Source: Phycisphaerae bacterium SM23_33 (GTDB lineage: Bacteria; Planctomycetota; Phycisphaerae; SM23-33). Taken from it: a stretch of 23,692 bases of DNA. Of this stretch, positions 13,825 through 21,991 are shown in pieces. The DNA lies in NCBI GenBank assembly GCA_001303665.1, contig LJUF01000049.1, positions 1 to 23,692 of the forward strand. Direction: 5' to 3'. How positions within the stretch are numbered: position 1 is the first letter of the stretch; each line of letters begins with the position of its first letter. Made by a program: the position numbers and the translations under genes. The notes beneath the pieces were generated by a model that saw nothing but the letters and a program-made list of their open reading frames with translations, ran no database searches and had not been told where the DNA came from.

Positions 13825-14961
13825 ATGAGCGAAGAACAGACAAGCCCCAATGATCGGCTGGAAGGCATGCTGCGGCAGTGGGGCGCCGAGGAGGCGGCCC
13901 AGAGATACCGATACGCCCAGCCGCCCCCGCGGCGCTCGGCCGTGGGCTGGACCTTTCGCGTGATCGCGACGTGGTCGGCCGCCGTGGCCACGGTGCTCAT
14001 TGCCGTGGCCGTCGCCGTCATGCTGTTCAACTACATGCATCGCGGCGGCGGCGTTACGACCGCGCCGGCTGCCTCAAAGGACATTGACCGGCTGAAAGCC
14101 GACCTGGCAAAGGCACAGGACGAAGTCAAAGCGCTGCGAGCCGAACGCGCCGAGGACGGCAAGCTGCTCGCGGGCCTCACGGCCCGGTTGTCCGATCAGG
14201 AATCGCGGTTCCTGGCGCAAGTAAGCGACCTGGAGGGGGAACTGGAAAAGCTGCGGAAGGGCTCGGCCGCCGAAAAGGCAAAGCTCACCGACGAGGTGAA
14301 GCGGCTCGCCGGGCAGCTCGACGCCCAGCTCAAAGAGCTGACCGCCGCCGGCGCCGAGCTGGCCAAGGCCAAGGCCGAGCTGACCAACGCCAAGGCTGAG
14401 CTGACCAACGCCAAGGCCGAACTGGTCGCCGCACGGGCCGAAGCGGCCGACTCAGCCAGGCAGGTGGACGACCTCCGCAAGCGCCTGGCCGCGGCCGCGG
14501 ACGAGCTGGACCGCGCCGCCAAGACCCAGCGGGACGCCCTGGCCGCCAGCCAGCAGGCCGCCAAAGAGCTGGCCGCCCTGAAGGCCAGGCACGCCACGAT
14601 GCTGGACAGCTTCGCCCGGCTGTACGTCTCCGCGGTGGCGCCCGACCAGTCGGGCTGGGCCGCCCGGCAGAGGGCCGCCAGAGTCGCCCAACTGCTGCCC
14701 CGATGCCCGCAACTGCGACCCTCCGCCCGCGGCGAAGCGGCCGCCCGGGCAATGGACAAGCTGGAGGTGCTGCTGATCCGGCTGGAGCTGCTGGACACCA
14801 GCGACGACCGGGCGGTGAGGTCGTTCGCCGCCCTGGCGTCGTCCGAGGAGCTGGCCGGCGAGATCGAGGCGGTGCTGGCCGCCGGCGAGCAGCCCCCCGC
14901 CGTGCAGAAGTGGCTGCTGGAAGTCCGGCTGATCCTGACGGGAGCCGAACGTGTCACATAG
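13825..14961 (+). CDS. Membrane protein with long coiled coil; possible anti-sigma partner
   Basis: A 378-residue protein. Residues 1-42 are a charged cytoplasmic segment (NDRLEGMLRQWGAEEAAQ). One membrane helix follows at about 43-70. Residues about 85-255 are a heptad-rich coiled coil (Leu/Ala/Glu/Lys/Arg), including three near-identical 7-residue repeats of the type AKAELTN at 182-202. Residues about 258-378 form a separate helical domain. The position right after an ECF sigma gene, with a short N-terminal cytoplasmic part and one membrane span, fits an anti-sigma factor, but I do not see the HxxxCxxC zinc motif of the common ZAS type, so the role is inference. GGTGG precedes the ATG. The stop overlaps the next gene by 11 nt, showing tight co-expression. 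Confidence 0.8.
   Translation: MSEEQTSPNDRLEGMLRQWGAEEAAQRYRYAQPPPRRSAVGWTFRVIATWSAAVATVLIAVAVAVMLFNYMHRGGGVTTAPAASKDIDRLKADLAKAQDEVKALRAERAEDGKLLAGLTARLSDQESRFLAQVSDLEGELEKLRKGSAAEKAKLTDEVKRLAGQLDAQLKELTAAGAELAKAKAELTNAKAELTNAKAELVAARAEAADSARQVDDLRKRLAAAADELDRAAKTQRDALAASQQAAKELAALKARHATMLDSFARLYVSAVAPDQSGWAARQRAARVAQLLPRCPQLRPSARGEAAARAMDKLEVLLIRLELLDTSDDRAVRSFAALASSEELAGEIEAVLAAGEQPPAVQKWLLEVRLILTGAERVT
14368..14430 (+). repeat. Three tandem 21-bp repeats inside the coiled-coil gene
   Basis: Units start at 14368, 14389 and 14410. The first two differ by a single base; the third diverges at its end. Each encodes one heptad of the type AKAELTN. This is a recent in-frame heptad duplication that could vary in copy number. 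Confidence 0.8.
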
Positions 14962-15379
14962 AGCCATGGCATGTCTGGCGGTCGCCGCCCTGGCCCTGGC
15001 CGGCTGCCAGGCCGGCAGCCCCATGTACGTTTGGCACGCGCCCTCCGCCCGGGCCAGCGACGGGCAGATCGACGCCTTGAACCAGGCCGTCATGCTGGTC
15101 GGCCAGCGGCAATACGCCGACGCCGCCGACAAGCTCTCCGCCCTGCTGGCGGGGCTGCGAACCGCCGGCGACCGCCAGCGCTCGGCCGAGGCCATGTTCT
15201 GGCTGGGCTACTGCTACGAAAAACAAGGCGGCCCCGATGTCGCCGCCACCTGGTACCGTCGCGCCGTGCGGGTGTATCCGTGGACGCCCGCCGCCCGGCT
15301 GGCGGCCGAGAGGCTGCGGCACCTGGGCCCGGCCAGGCCGCCGCCGCCGGAACGGCCTGCGGCGACAGCCGCGGAATGA
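14951..15379 (+). CDS. TPR-type lipoprotein, third gene of the sigma-factor operon
   Basis: A 142-residue protein. The signal MSHRAMACLAVAALALAGC has lipobox L-A-G-C at residue 19. The mature part has two or three tetratricopeptide-like helix pairs: LNQAVMLVGQRQYADAADKLSALLAGL, RSAEAMFWLGYCYEKQG and AATWYRRAVRVYPWTPAARLAAERL. It ends in a Pro/Ala-rich tail. It probably sits on the periplasmic face of a membrane and binds partner proteins. GTG 14951 overlaps the upstream stop by 11 nt and has GGAG 6 nt before it, so translational coupling is likely. It may be the sensor or an envelope target of the sigma/anti-sigma pair. Its stop is only 16 nt from that of the convergent gene. Confidence 0.82.
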   Translation: MSHRAMACLAVAALALAGCQAGSPMYVWHAPSARASDGQIDALNQAVMLVGQRQYADAADKLSALLAGLRTAGDRQRSAEAMFWLGYCYEKQGGPDVAATWYRRAVRVYPWTPAARLAAERLRHLGPARPPPPERPAATAAE

Positions 15380-15395
15380 TAGAGGCGGCGGCAGA

Positions 15396-17063
15396 CTACG
15401 GTGAAACGCCTTCCCGACCGGGGGCGGGGGACGGCTTTCCCAATCCCTTGATGTGGAGGGTTTCCACGCGTCGGGTGTTCAAGTCCGCGACGCGGATGAC
15501 GTGGTTGTTGGTGTCGGCGACGTAGAGCTTGCCGCCCGCGGCGGAGATGCCGCCGGGCTCATCGAAGCTGGGCCGGTCGCCGTCGGCCAAGCCGGCCTCT
15601 CCCGTGCCCAGGAAACTCCGGCAGCTCCGGTCGGCTGGATTCAAGAGCTTGATCTTGTTGTTGTAGGTGTCGGCGACGTACAGCACGCCGGCGTGCCAGA
15701 CGACGCCCAGCGGGTGCTGGAGACGCACCTCCAGGCCCCGGCCGTCGCGGTCGCCGAAATCGAACAGCTCCCCCCCGACGATCGTCTCGACCTTTCCCGC
15801 CGCATCCGCCGCCGGCAGGTCGGCCGAGCGGATGGCGCTGACCTCGCTGTCGGCGAAGTAGAGTCTCCTGCCGTCGGTGGTCAGGCCGGAGGGCTGGGCC
15901 AGGGCGGCCCGGCCCAGCGGGCCGTCGATTCGCCCCTCGCGGCCGCTGCCGGCGTACGGCTCGACAGAATGGCTTCTCAAATCCATCCGCCAGAGCTGAT
16001 GCGAGCCGGCCATGGCGATGTACAGGTGCTCGCCGTGAGCCGCCAAGGCCCAGGGGGAGTTCAGTGCGGTGGTCTCGCCCGGCCCGGCCGCGTCGAACAT
16101 CCGTGCCTGCTCGCCGGTGCCGGCCACGGTCGTGACGGTTCTCTTGCCCAGGTCCACCAGCCGGATGAGGTGATTCTCCGTGTCGGCGACGTAGAGATCG
16201 CCTCCGGCCAGGGCCAGGCCCTGGGGATGGTTGAACGTGGCCCGATCGAAGGGTCCGTCGTCGGCGCCCGTGCGGCCGGTGCCGATTACGTGCTGGAGCC
16301 GCCCTTCCAGGTCCGTCACGACGATGCGGTTGTGGTTGGAATCGGCGAGAAAGAGCCTGCCCGATGCCTCGTCGGCCAGCACCTTTCCGGGGAACGACAG
16401 CGGCGAGTCACTCCGCAGCCGCTCCAGCTTCCGCTTCAGCGGCCGGCGGTCGAGCAGCCCCTTGGACTCGAAGATTCTGGCGACCTCGCCGATGAGCTCG
16501 TTGAAGGCGTCGTAGGCCCCCTCGCCGCTGACGGCGGTGACGACCTTCCCGGCCGGGTCGATCAGCACCAGTGTCGGCCAGGCCCGCACGCCGTACTGCT
16601 GCCAGACGGCCATGTCGGCGTCATTGACCACCGGGTGGGCGATGCCGTAGCGCAGGACGGCCTGGCGGATGTTGTCGGTTTCCTTCTCCGTGGTGAACTT
16701 GCCCGAATGCACGCCGACCACCACCAGCTCACTGGGGTATTTCGCCTCCAGCCTCTTCAGGTCAGCGACCACGTGCATGCAGTTGATGCAGCAGTAGGTC
16801 CAGAAGTCCAGCAGCACCACCTTGCCCCGCAGCGCCCGCAGCGACAGCGGCTTGTCGGTGTTGAGCCATTCCAGGCCGGCCGGAAACTCCGGCGCGGCGA
16901 CCTTTCCTTCATATCGCGACATGTCCTCTTTTTCCTCGGCCGGGGCCCCGCAGGAGCCCAAGAGCACCACCGACGCCGCCAGGGCCGCCGCCCAGACGGA
17001 TCGCTGCCCGGCCCTGCCTGTGCGAGGGCTATCGGGATGCTCGAGCCTCGCCTGTGCAGTCAT
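15396..17063 (-). CDS. NHLRC2-like lipoprotein: thioredoxin domain plus NHL-repeat propeller
   Basis: A 555-residue protein. The N-terminal signal has a hydrophobic core AAALAASVVLL and lipobox L-G-S-C38. Residues about 55-195 are a TlpA/thioredoxin-like domain with DFWTYC91-C92-I-N-C95-MH, the CCINC motif known from NHLRC2 proteins, and the cis-proline in R-A-W-P-T. From about 215 to 540 there are NHL repeats forming a beta-propeller, recognisable by repeated LFLADSNHNRIVV, LYVADTENHLIRLV, LYFADSEVSAIRS, LYVADTYNNKIKLL and LYVADTNNHVIRVA. It is probably an outer-surface or periplasmic redox or scaffold protein. The ATG at 17063 is chosen because the signal peptide follows; no clear ribosome site is seen. 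It is divergent from the DUF6785-like gene. Confidence 0.9.
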   Translation of the reverse strand: MTAQARLEHPDSPRTGRAGQRSVWAAALAASVVLLGSCGAPAEEKEDMSRYEGKVAAPEFPAGLEWLNTDKPLSLRALRGKVVLLDFWTYCCINCMHVVADLKRLEAKYPSELVVVGVHSGKFTTEKETDNIRQAVLRYGIAHPVVNDADMAVWQQYGVRAWPTLVLIDPAGKVVTAVSGEGAYDAFNELIGEVARIFESKGLLDRRPLKRKLERLRSDSPLSFPGKVLADEASGRLFLADSNHNRIVVTDLEGRLQHVIGTGRTGADDGPFDRATFNHPQGLALAGGDLYVADTENHLIRLVDLGKRTVTTVAGTGEQARMFDAAGPGETTALNSPWALAAHGEHLYIAMAGSHQLWRMDLRSHSVEPYAGSGREGRIDGPLGRAALAQPSGLTTDGRRLYFADSEVSAIRSADLPAADAAGKVETIVGGELFDFGDRDGRGLEVRLQHPLGVVWHAGVLYVADTYNNKIKLLNPADRSCRSFLGTGEAGLADGDRPSFDEPGGISAAGGKLYVADTNNHVIRVADLNTRRVETLHIKGLGKPSPAPGREGVSP

Positions 17064-17160
17064 ATACCATTCTAGTCGGCCGGGCGGCGCCCACGGCGGC
17101 GCCATCCCGACATCTCCGCCTGCTCAGCGCCGTCGCAGAGGAACGGCCGCTTGCAGATCG

Positions 17161-17194
17161 CGTTGACCGGCACCGCCACATCGGCAACAATCTC
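17161..17194 (+). promoter_or_regulatory. Promoter element (CGTTGAC - AACAAT) before the DUF6785-like gene
   Basis: CGTTGAC at 17161-17167 and CATCGGCAACAATCTC at 17179-17194 recur at exactly the same spacing at 19311-19344. TTGACC and AACAAT are 17 nt apart. The transcript would start near 17198, giving a leader of about 37 nt. Confidence 0.55.
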
Positions 17195-17234
17195 GGCCTG
17201 ATCCTGTCAGCTTGGGGATCGGCCCGGAGTTTCG

Positions 17235-19268
17235 ATGACCGTGCGGGCTGTCATGCTGGGTCTGCTGGCGGCGCTGGCCCTGTGTGGGGTGGGCTACCTC
17301 AACGACCGCGTGCTGCTGCTGGAGAACATCACCGCCGGGGCACTGCTGCCGATCAGCGTGTTCGGCGTGCTGTTCGTGCTGGCCATGGCAGCCAACCCCC
17401 TGCTATACCGCCTGGGGCGCAACCTTCGCTTTCGTCCGGCCGAGCTGGCCGTGATCGTCACCCTCATGCTGGTGGCGTGCAGCATCGTCAGCGGCGGTAT
17501 GATGGACCACTTCACCCCCACGTTGATGATGCCGGCGTATTACCAGGAGATGCGGCCGGGGTGGAAGGCCATTGGCCTGGTGGACTACGCCCCGCCGCGG
17601 CTGCTCGCCTGCGGCGGGCAGTACGATCAGGAGATCGTCCAGGGCTTTCTGCTGGGCTGGGGCCGGCCGCGAGCACCCATAGGTCTGGGCGACGTCCCCT
17701 GGGCGCAGTGGCGCGGGCCGCTGAGCACGTGGCTGCCGCTGGCGGTCCTGATGGCGGTGGCGGCCACCTGCATGGCGGTGATCGTCCACCCCCAGTGGAG
17801 CCGGCGCGAACACCTGCGGTACCCGATCGCGGAGATGGCCAGCTCGCTGATGGCCCAGGACCCGGACAAGGCCACCGGCACGATCTTCCGCAAGAAGATC
17901 TTCTGGATCGGCTTGGCCATCATCCTGACCATCCGCACCATCAACGGGCTGGCGGGGTATTATCCCAGCGTTCCCAGGATTCCGCTGGTGGTCAACCTGC
18001 TGCCCTTTCGCGAGCTGTGGCGGGCCCCCTGGGCCATGGAGCGCGGGCACTGGCTGCTGCTGCCGGAGCTGTTCCCTAGCGTGGTCGCGTTCTCCTTCTT
18101 TCTGTCCTCCGAGATCACGCTGTCGCTGGGCCTGTGCCAGTGGATCCTGGTGCCGATCGGAGGCATGCTGATTGCCCACGGCGTCGACCTGTATACCGGG
18201 TACATGTCCGGCGGGGTGATGGGCTGGCAGCGGTTCGGCAGCTATCTGGCCTTCGCCCTGATGATCCTGTACGTCGGCCGGCGGTACTACTGGCTGCTGC
18301 TGAAGCAGGCGCTGACGTTCCGTCCGCACACCGAGGTGGAGAACTCCGCCGCCTGGTCCTGCCGCATCGGGCTGCTGGCGATGGCCGCCGTCGTGGTCAT
18401 CCTCCTGGCCAACGGCCTGGACTGGCCCATGGCCGTCCTGACGGTCGCCCTCATGCTGATGACGCTGCTGTGCGTCTCGCGGATCACGGCCGAGACGGGC
18501 CTGTTCATGATCCACCCCCGGTGGCAGCCCCTGGGGGTGCTGCTGGGGCTGTTCGGCTACTACGCCCTGGGGCCCGACACCATCGTGATCGTCGGTCTGG
18601 CCTGCGCCGTGCTGACGCTGGATCAGGGCAAGACGCTGATGCCCTACCTGATCAACGCCCTGAAGATATGCGACGACTCGGGGGTCCGGCCCAAGCGGGT
18701 GGGGCCGGCGGCGGTGGCGACCTACGCCATGGGCGTGGTCCTGGCGGTGACGGTGGCGCTGTGGGCCAACTACAACTTCGGCGTCCGCCAGGACGACTTC
18801 ACCACCTACCGCGTCCCCACGATGCCTTTCCGGGCGGCGGAGACGGCCATCCAGCATCTCGCCGTCCGCGGCCAGCTCGAGGCCGCCGAGCGGATGGGAC
18901 CGGTCGAAAGCCTCAAGCACATCCGGGCGGACTCCACGTTCCTGTGGTCGGCCGGCGTGGGCTTCGGGCTGGTGCTGATCGTCAGCGCCCTCCGCCAGCG
19001 GCTGCCGCGCTGGCCGCTGCACCCGGTGATGTTCCTGATCTGGGGGACGTATCCGGCGGCCCATTTCAACAACTCGTTCCTGCTGGGCTGGTTCCTCCGC
19101 ACGCTGGTGCTGCGGTTCGCCGGCTACTCCGCCTTGAAAAGGGCCAGGCCCTTCATGATCGGGGTGATCGCCGGCGACCTGCTCGGCGGAGCGATCTTCA
19201 TGGCCGCCGGGGCGATCTTCTTCGCCCTCACCGGCGAGGAGCCGCCGAGGCTGGAGATCTTCCCGTGA
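17235..19268 (+). CDS. Polytopic membrane protein, DUF6785/OPT-like
   Basis: A 677-residue protein with at least ten hydrophobic helices spread over its length (for example near residues 5-22, 32-52, 62-85, 168-187, 225-243, 278-300, 305-330, 378-400, 430-470, 490-510, 575-595 and 645-665). The cytoplasmic-looking segment HPQWSRREHLRYPIAEMASSL and the later TAETGLFMIHPRWQPLG match the DUF6785-type proteins I know from planctomycetes and related phyla, which resemble the oligopeptide transporter (OPT) superfamily. A transport role is an inference. ATG 17235 has GGAG 5 nt upstream. The stop is 120 nt before the next ATG, and that gene has its own copy of the same promoter element. Confidence 0.78.
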   Translation: MTVRAVMLGLLAALALCGVGYLNDRVLLLENITAGALLPISVFGVLFVLAMAANPLLYRLGRNLRFRPAELAVIVTLMLVACSIVSGGMMDHFTPTLMMPAYYQEMRPGWKAIGLVDYAPPRLLACGGQYDQEIVQGFLLGWGRPRAPIGLGDVPWAQWRGPLSTWLPLAVLMAVAATCMAVIVHPQWSRREHLRYPIAEMASSLMAQDPDKATGTIFRKKIFWIGLAIILTIRTINGLAGYYPSVPRIPLVVNLLPFRELWRAPWAMERGHWLLLPELFPSVVAFSFFLSSEITLSLGLCQWILVPIGGMLIAHGVDLYTGYMSGGVMGWQRFGSYLAFALMILYVGRRYYWLLLKQALTFRPHTEVENSAAWSCRIGLLAMAAVVVILLANGLDWPMAVLTVALMLMTLLCVSRITAETGLFMIHPRWQPLGVLLGLFGYYALGPDTIVIVGLACAVLTLDQGKTLMPYLINALKICDDSGVRPKRVGPAAVATYAMGVVLAVTVALWANYNFGVRQDDFTTYRVPTMPFRAAETAIQHLAVRGQLEAAERMGPVESLKHIRADSTFLWSAGVGFGLVLIVSALRQRLPRWPLHPVMFLIWGTYPAAHFNNSFLLGWFLRTLVLRFAGYSALKRARPFMIGVIAGDLLGGAIFMAAGAIFFALTGEEPPRLEIFP

Positions 19269-19310
19269 GATCCGCCGGCGCGGTCGGCCGCCGGGGCGCG
19301 CCGCCGGCCC

Positions 19311-19344
19311 CGTTGACTCCCGCCCGGCCATCGGCAACAATCTC
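19311..19344 (+). promoter_or_regulatory. Promoter element (CGTTGAC - AACAAT) before the intact beta-helix gene
   Basis: CGTTGAC at 19311-19317 and CATCGGCAACAATCTC at 19329-19344 repeat the element at 17161. TTGACT and AACAAT are 17 nt apart. The predicted start near 19348 gives a leader of about 40 nt. Confidence 0.55.
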
Positions 19345-19388
19345 CGTTGCCGCAGCCCCATCTGGGAAACGCTGCGGCTGCTGAAGGA

Positions 19389-20702
19389 ATGTCTTTCACA
19401 GCCCTAATGCTGGTGCGGATGGCCGGGATCCTCTGCGTCGCTGCCGCCGCAGCCGTCGAGGGCCAGCCGCCCGCGCCGGGTGACCGATCGGTGCTTGCCC
19501 GCCAGAACCCCGACGTGTCGGCCGTGCTGAAGATCGCGGCCCAGGCCCCGCCCCTGCCGGCGCCGAAAAAACCGGTCGTCCGCGTTCGCACGGCGGATGA
19601 GCTGTACCAGGCCGTGACCAACGCCAAGCCGGGCACCACCGTCCTGCTGGCCGACGGACTGTACCCCCTGCAGCGGACGCCGGTCATCCGCGCCGACGGC
19701 GTCAGCCTCCGCGGCGAGAGCGGCCACCGGGACAGGGTGATCCTGGACCGGGGCGGCAGCCGGCGGCAGGCCGCCTGCGTGATGGTCTCCGGCGCCGATG
19801 ACGTGCTGATCGCGGACCTGACCTGCCGCAACTGCCAGGGGCACGGGGTGCACGTTCAGCCCCACATCGGCGCCCAGCGGACGCGCATCTACAACGTGAA
19901 GTTCCACAACATCTGGACCCGCGGGGTCAAGGGCTCCCACCCGAAGCTGGGCTACGAGCCGGTCGGCAGCCACCGCCAGGAGATCCTCCGCAAGCGCCCC
20001 ACCGGCGGCGAGATCCGGTATTGCCTGTTCGTCAACGACCGGCCGAAGGCCAACGCCGGCGACGGCTTCGGCGGCGACTACGTCGCCGGCATCGACATGA
20101 TGTGGCTGAAGGACTGGGTGATCGCCGACAACGTCTTCATCGGCATCCGCGGCCGCAACGGCGGTGGCCGCGGGGCCATCTTCGTCTGGGTCCACTCCGA
20201 GGACGTGGTGGCCGAGCGCAACCTCATCATCAATTGCGACCGGGGAATCTGCTTCGGCAACCCCAGCGGCAGCCGCCCGCACATGACCCGCGGCATCGCC
20301 CGCAACAACTTCATCGTCGGCGGCGCCGGCAAGCCCATCGAGATGTGCCGGACCCTGGACACCAAGGTGTACCACAACACCGTGGTGGCGGCGTCGGCCA
20401 GCTACCCCTACGGCGTGCACTTCTTTCAGGGCTCGGAAGGCGCGCGGTTCTTCAACAACATCGTCCACGGCCGGGTCGACCTGGAGGGCGGCGTTGTCGC
20501 GGCCAACAACATCGTCGGCGAGCTGACCGGCTGGTTCGTCAATCCCGCCATCGGCGATCTGCACCTGACCGACCGCGCCGGGCCCGGCCCGGAGGCCCGC
20601 CGGCTCCTGCCGGAGGTCACGGAGGACTTCGACCGGCAGAAACGAAAACGCCGCCCCGACGTCGGAGCCGACGAACGCATGCCGCCCAGGCCGGGCGACT
20701 GA
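19389..20702 (+). CDS. Secreted right-handed parallel beta-helix protein
   Basis: A 437-residue protein. A Sec signal peptide (MLVRMAGILCVAAAAAVEG) is followed by a linker of about 45 residues and then a parallel beta-helix domain from VVRVRTADELYQAVTNAKPG on. It has LRGESGHRDRVILD, N-N coils and the C-terminal TEDFDRQKRKRRPDVGADE. It is the intact paralogue of the frameshifted protein at 5372-6511; the middle is nearly identical (DMMWLKDWVIADNVFIGIRG, CDRGICFGNPSG). Such proteins bind or cleave polysaccharides; no catalytic residues can be named. The start is not certain: AAGGA lies directly against ATG 19389, while ATG 19407 lacks a ribosome site at normal distance. The URO-D-like gene follows after 31 nt, so the two probably form an operon. 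Confidence 0.88.
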   Translation: MSFTALMLVRMAGILCVAAAAAVEGQPPAPGDRSVLARQNPDVSAVLKIAAQAPPLPAPKKPVVRVRTADELYQAVTNAKPGTTVLLADGLYPLQRTPVIRADGVSLRGESGHRDRVILDRGGSRRQAACVMVSGADDVLIADLTCRNCQGHGVHVQPHIGAQRTRIYNVKFHNIWTRGVKGSHPKLGYEPVGSHRQEILRKRPTGGEIRYCLFVNDRPKANAGDGFGGDYVAGIDMMWLKDWVIADNVFIGIRGRNGGGRGAIFVWVHSEDVVAERNLIINCDRGICFGNPSGSRPHMTRGIARNNFIVGGAGKPIEMCRTLDTKVYHNTVVAASASYPYGVHFFQGSEGARFFNNIVHGRVDLEGGVVAANNIVGELTGWFVNPAIGDLHLTDRAGPGPEARRLLPEVTEDFDRQKRKRRPDVGADERMPPRPGD

Positions 20703-20733
20703 CGCGCCGACCTGCCGGCCAAGGAGCCGTCTG

Positions 20734-21852
20734 ATGCGCAAGGACATCACCGGCCGCTACTACCGCGTCTTCACCTACCAGGACGTGGACCGGGTGCCGG
20801 ACATCGAGTTCGGCTACTGGCCGCAGACGCTGCGGCGCTGGCTGGCCGAGGGCATGCCGCTGGAAATGGCACCCGAGGAGACCCAGCAGATGTTCTCGGC
20901 CAAGGCCAATGAATTCTTCGGCTTCGAGTACGAAGGCCACGGCCTGGGCCCGCGACTGGGGATGGACCCGCCGTTTGAGGAAGAGGTCATCCAGCGCAAG
21001 CAGGAATCGGTGGTCATGCGGACCGCCGACGGCATCCTGGCCGAACGCTACCTCAACGACTCCGACCGCTCCTCCATCCCCCACTTCCTGGAGTTCCCCG
21101 TCAAAGGCCCCGAGGACTGGCAGGGCATGAAGCAGCGCTACCGCCTCGACGACCCCACCCGCCGGATCCCCGCCGAGGACGTCGCCGCCGCCCGGGCCGC
21201 CGCCAAGGCCGGAAAGATGATCAGCGCCCACTGCACGGGCTTCTACGGGCAGCTCCGCCACTGGATGGGGTTCGAGAACCTGTCGCTGGCCTTTTACGAC
21301 TATCCCGACATGGTCCACGACATGGTCGAGCACTGGGCCGAGCTGTGTGCGCGGCAGATCGAGCGGCTGCCGCCCGACCTGCCTATTGATCAGGTCGCCT
21401 GGTGGGAGGACATGGCCAGCAGGAACGGTCCGTTCGTCTCACCCGGCATGTTTCGCGAGTTCCTCCAGCCGGGGTACCACCGGGTGATGACGGCCGCCGG
21501 GAAGCACGGCTGCGTGCTGGGGGTGGTGGACTGCGACGGCAACCCGCACGACATCGTCGGCAACTGGCTTGAAGAGGGCGTGAACATCATGTTCCCGGTC
21601 GAGGTGGCCGCCGGCTGCGACCCCTTCGCCTGGCGCCGCGAGTTCGGCAAGGAGCTGCGCATGCGAGGGGCCGTCGCCAAGGCCCCCCTGGTCCGCGGCG
21701 GCCGCGCCATCGACGCGGAGCTGGAGCGCCTCAGGCCCATGCTGGATCAGGGCGGCTTCATCCCCCACCTGGACCACCTCGTCCCGCCCGACATCTCCTA
21801 CGACAACTACCGCTACTACCTGGACAAGAAGCGCAAGATGATCGGGAAGTAG
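20734..21852 (+). CDS. Uroporphyrinogen decarboxylase (URO-D) superfamily protein
   Basis: A 372-residue TIM-barrel protein of the URO-D / corrinoid-methyltransferase superfamily. Recognisable are RVFTYQDVDRVPDIEFGYW at the N-terminus, WWEDMASRNGPFVSPGMFREFLQPGY in the middle, and VVDCDGNPHDIVGNWLEEGVN followed by P-V-E-V-A-A-G. This pattern belongs to the HemE-like paralogues common in planctomycetes, Lentisphaerae and Hydrogenedentes, not to true HemE, whose N-terminal R-x-P-V-W-x-M-R-Q-A-G-R is missing. A methyl-transfer or demethylation role is possible, but the His/Cys zinc motif of MtaA-type enzymes is not seen, so the substrate is open. AAGGAG lies 7 nt before the ATG. It follows the beta-helix gene by 31 nt. 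Confidence 0.87.
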   Translation: MRKDITGRYYRVFTYQDVDRVPDIEFGYWPQTLRRWLAEGMPLEMAPEETQQMFSAKANEFFGFEYEGHGLGPRLGMDPPFEEEVIQRKQESVVMRTADGILAERYLNDSDRSSIPHFLEFPVKGPEDWQGMKQRYRLDDPTRRIPAEDVAAARAAAKAGKMISAHCTGFYGQLRHWMGFENLSLAFYDYPDMVHDMVEHWAELCARQIERLPPDLPIDQVAWWEDMASRNGPFVSPGMFREFLQPGYHRVMTAAGKHGCVLGVVDCDGNPHDIVGNWLEEGVNIMFPVEVAAGCDPFAWRREFGKELRMRGAVAKAPLVRGGRAIDAELERLRPMLDQGGFIPHLDHLVPPDISYDNYRYYLDKKRKMIGK

Positions 21853-21942
21853 GACGCGGAATGGCCCGTGCACGCAAGCTGTTTCCCGCAAAAGCATTGT
21901 GAAGAACCTGACGAGCGTTGGCACAAGTATCATGGGTCCGTA

Positions 21943-21991
21943 TAGCAAATTTGCGATTTTTTGGTTGACCGCCCGATAGCATTTATGCGAT
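21943..21991 (+). promoter_or_regulatory. Two near-palindromic operator-like repeats at the toxin-antitoxin promoter
   Basis: TAGCAAATTTGCGAT (21943-21957) and TAGCATTTATGCGAT (21977-21991) match at 12 of 15 positions and lie 34 bp apart. The first holds a perfect 10-bp palindrome GCAAATTTGC. They bracket the -35 TTGACC (21965-21970), and the second overlaps the -10. The layout fits autorepression by the XRE protein encoded downstream. Confidence 0.6.
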
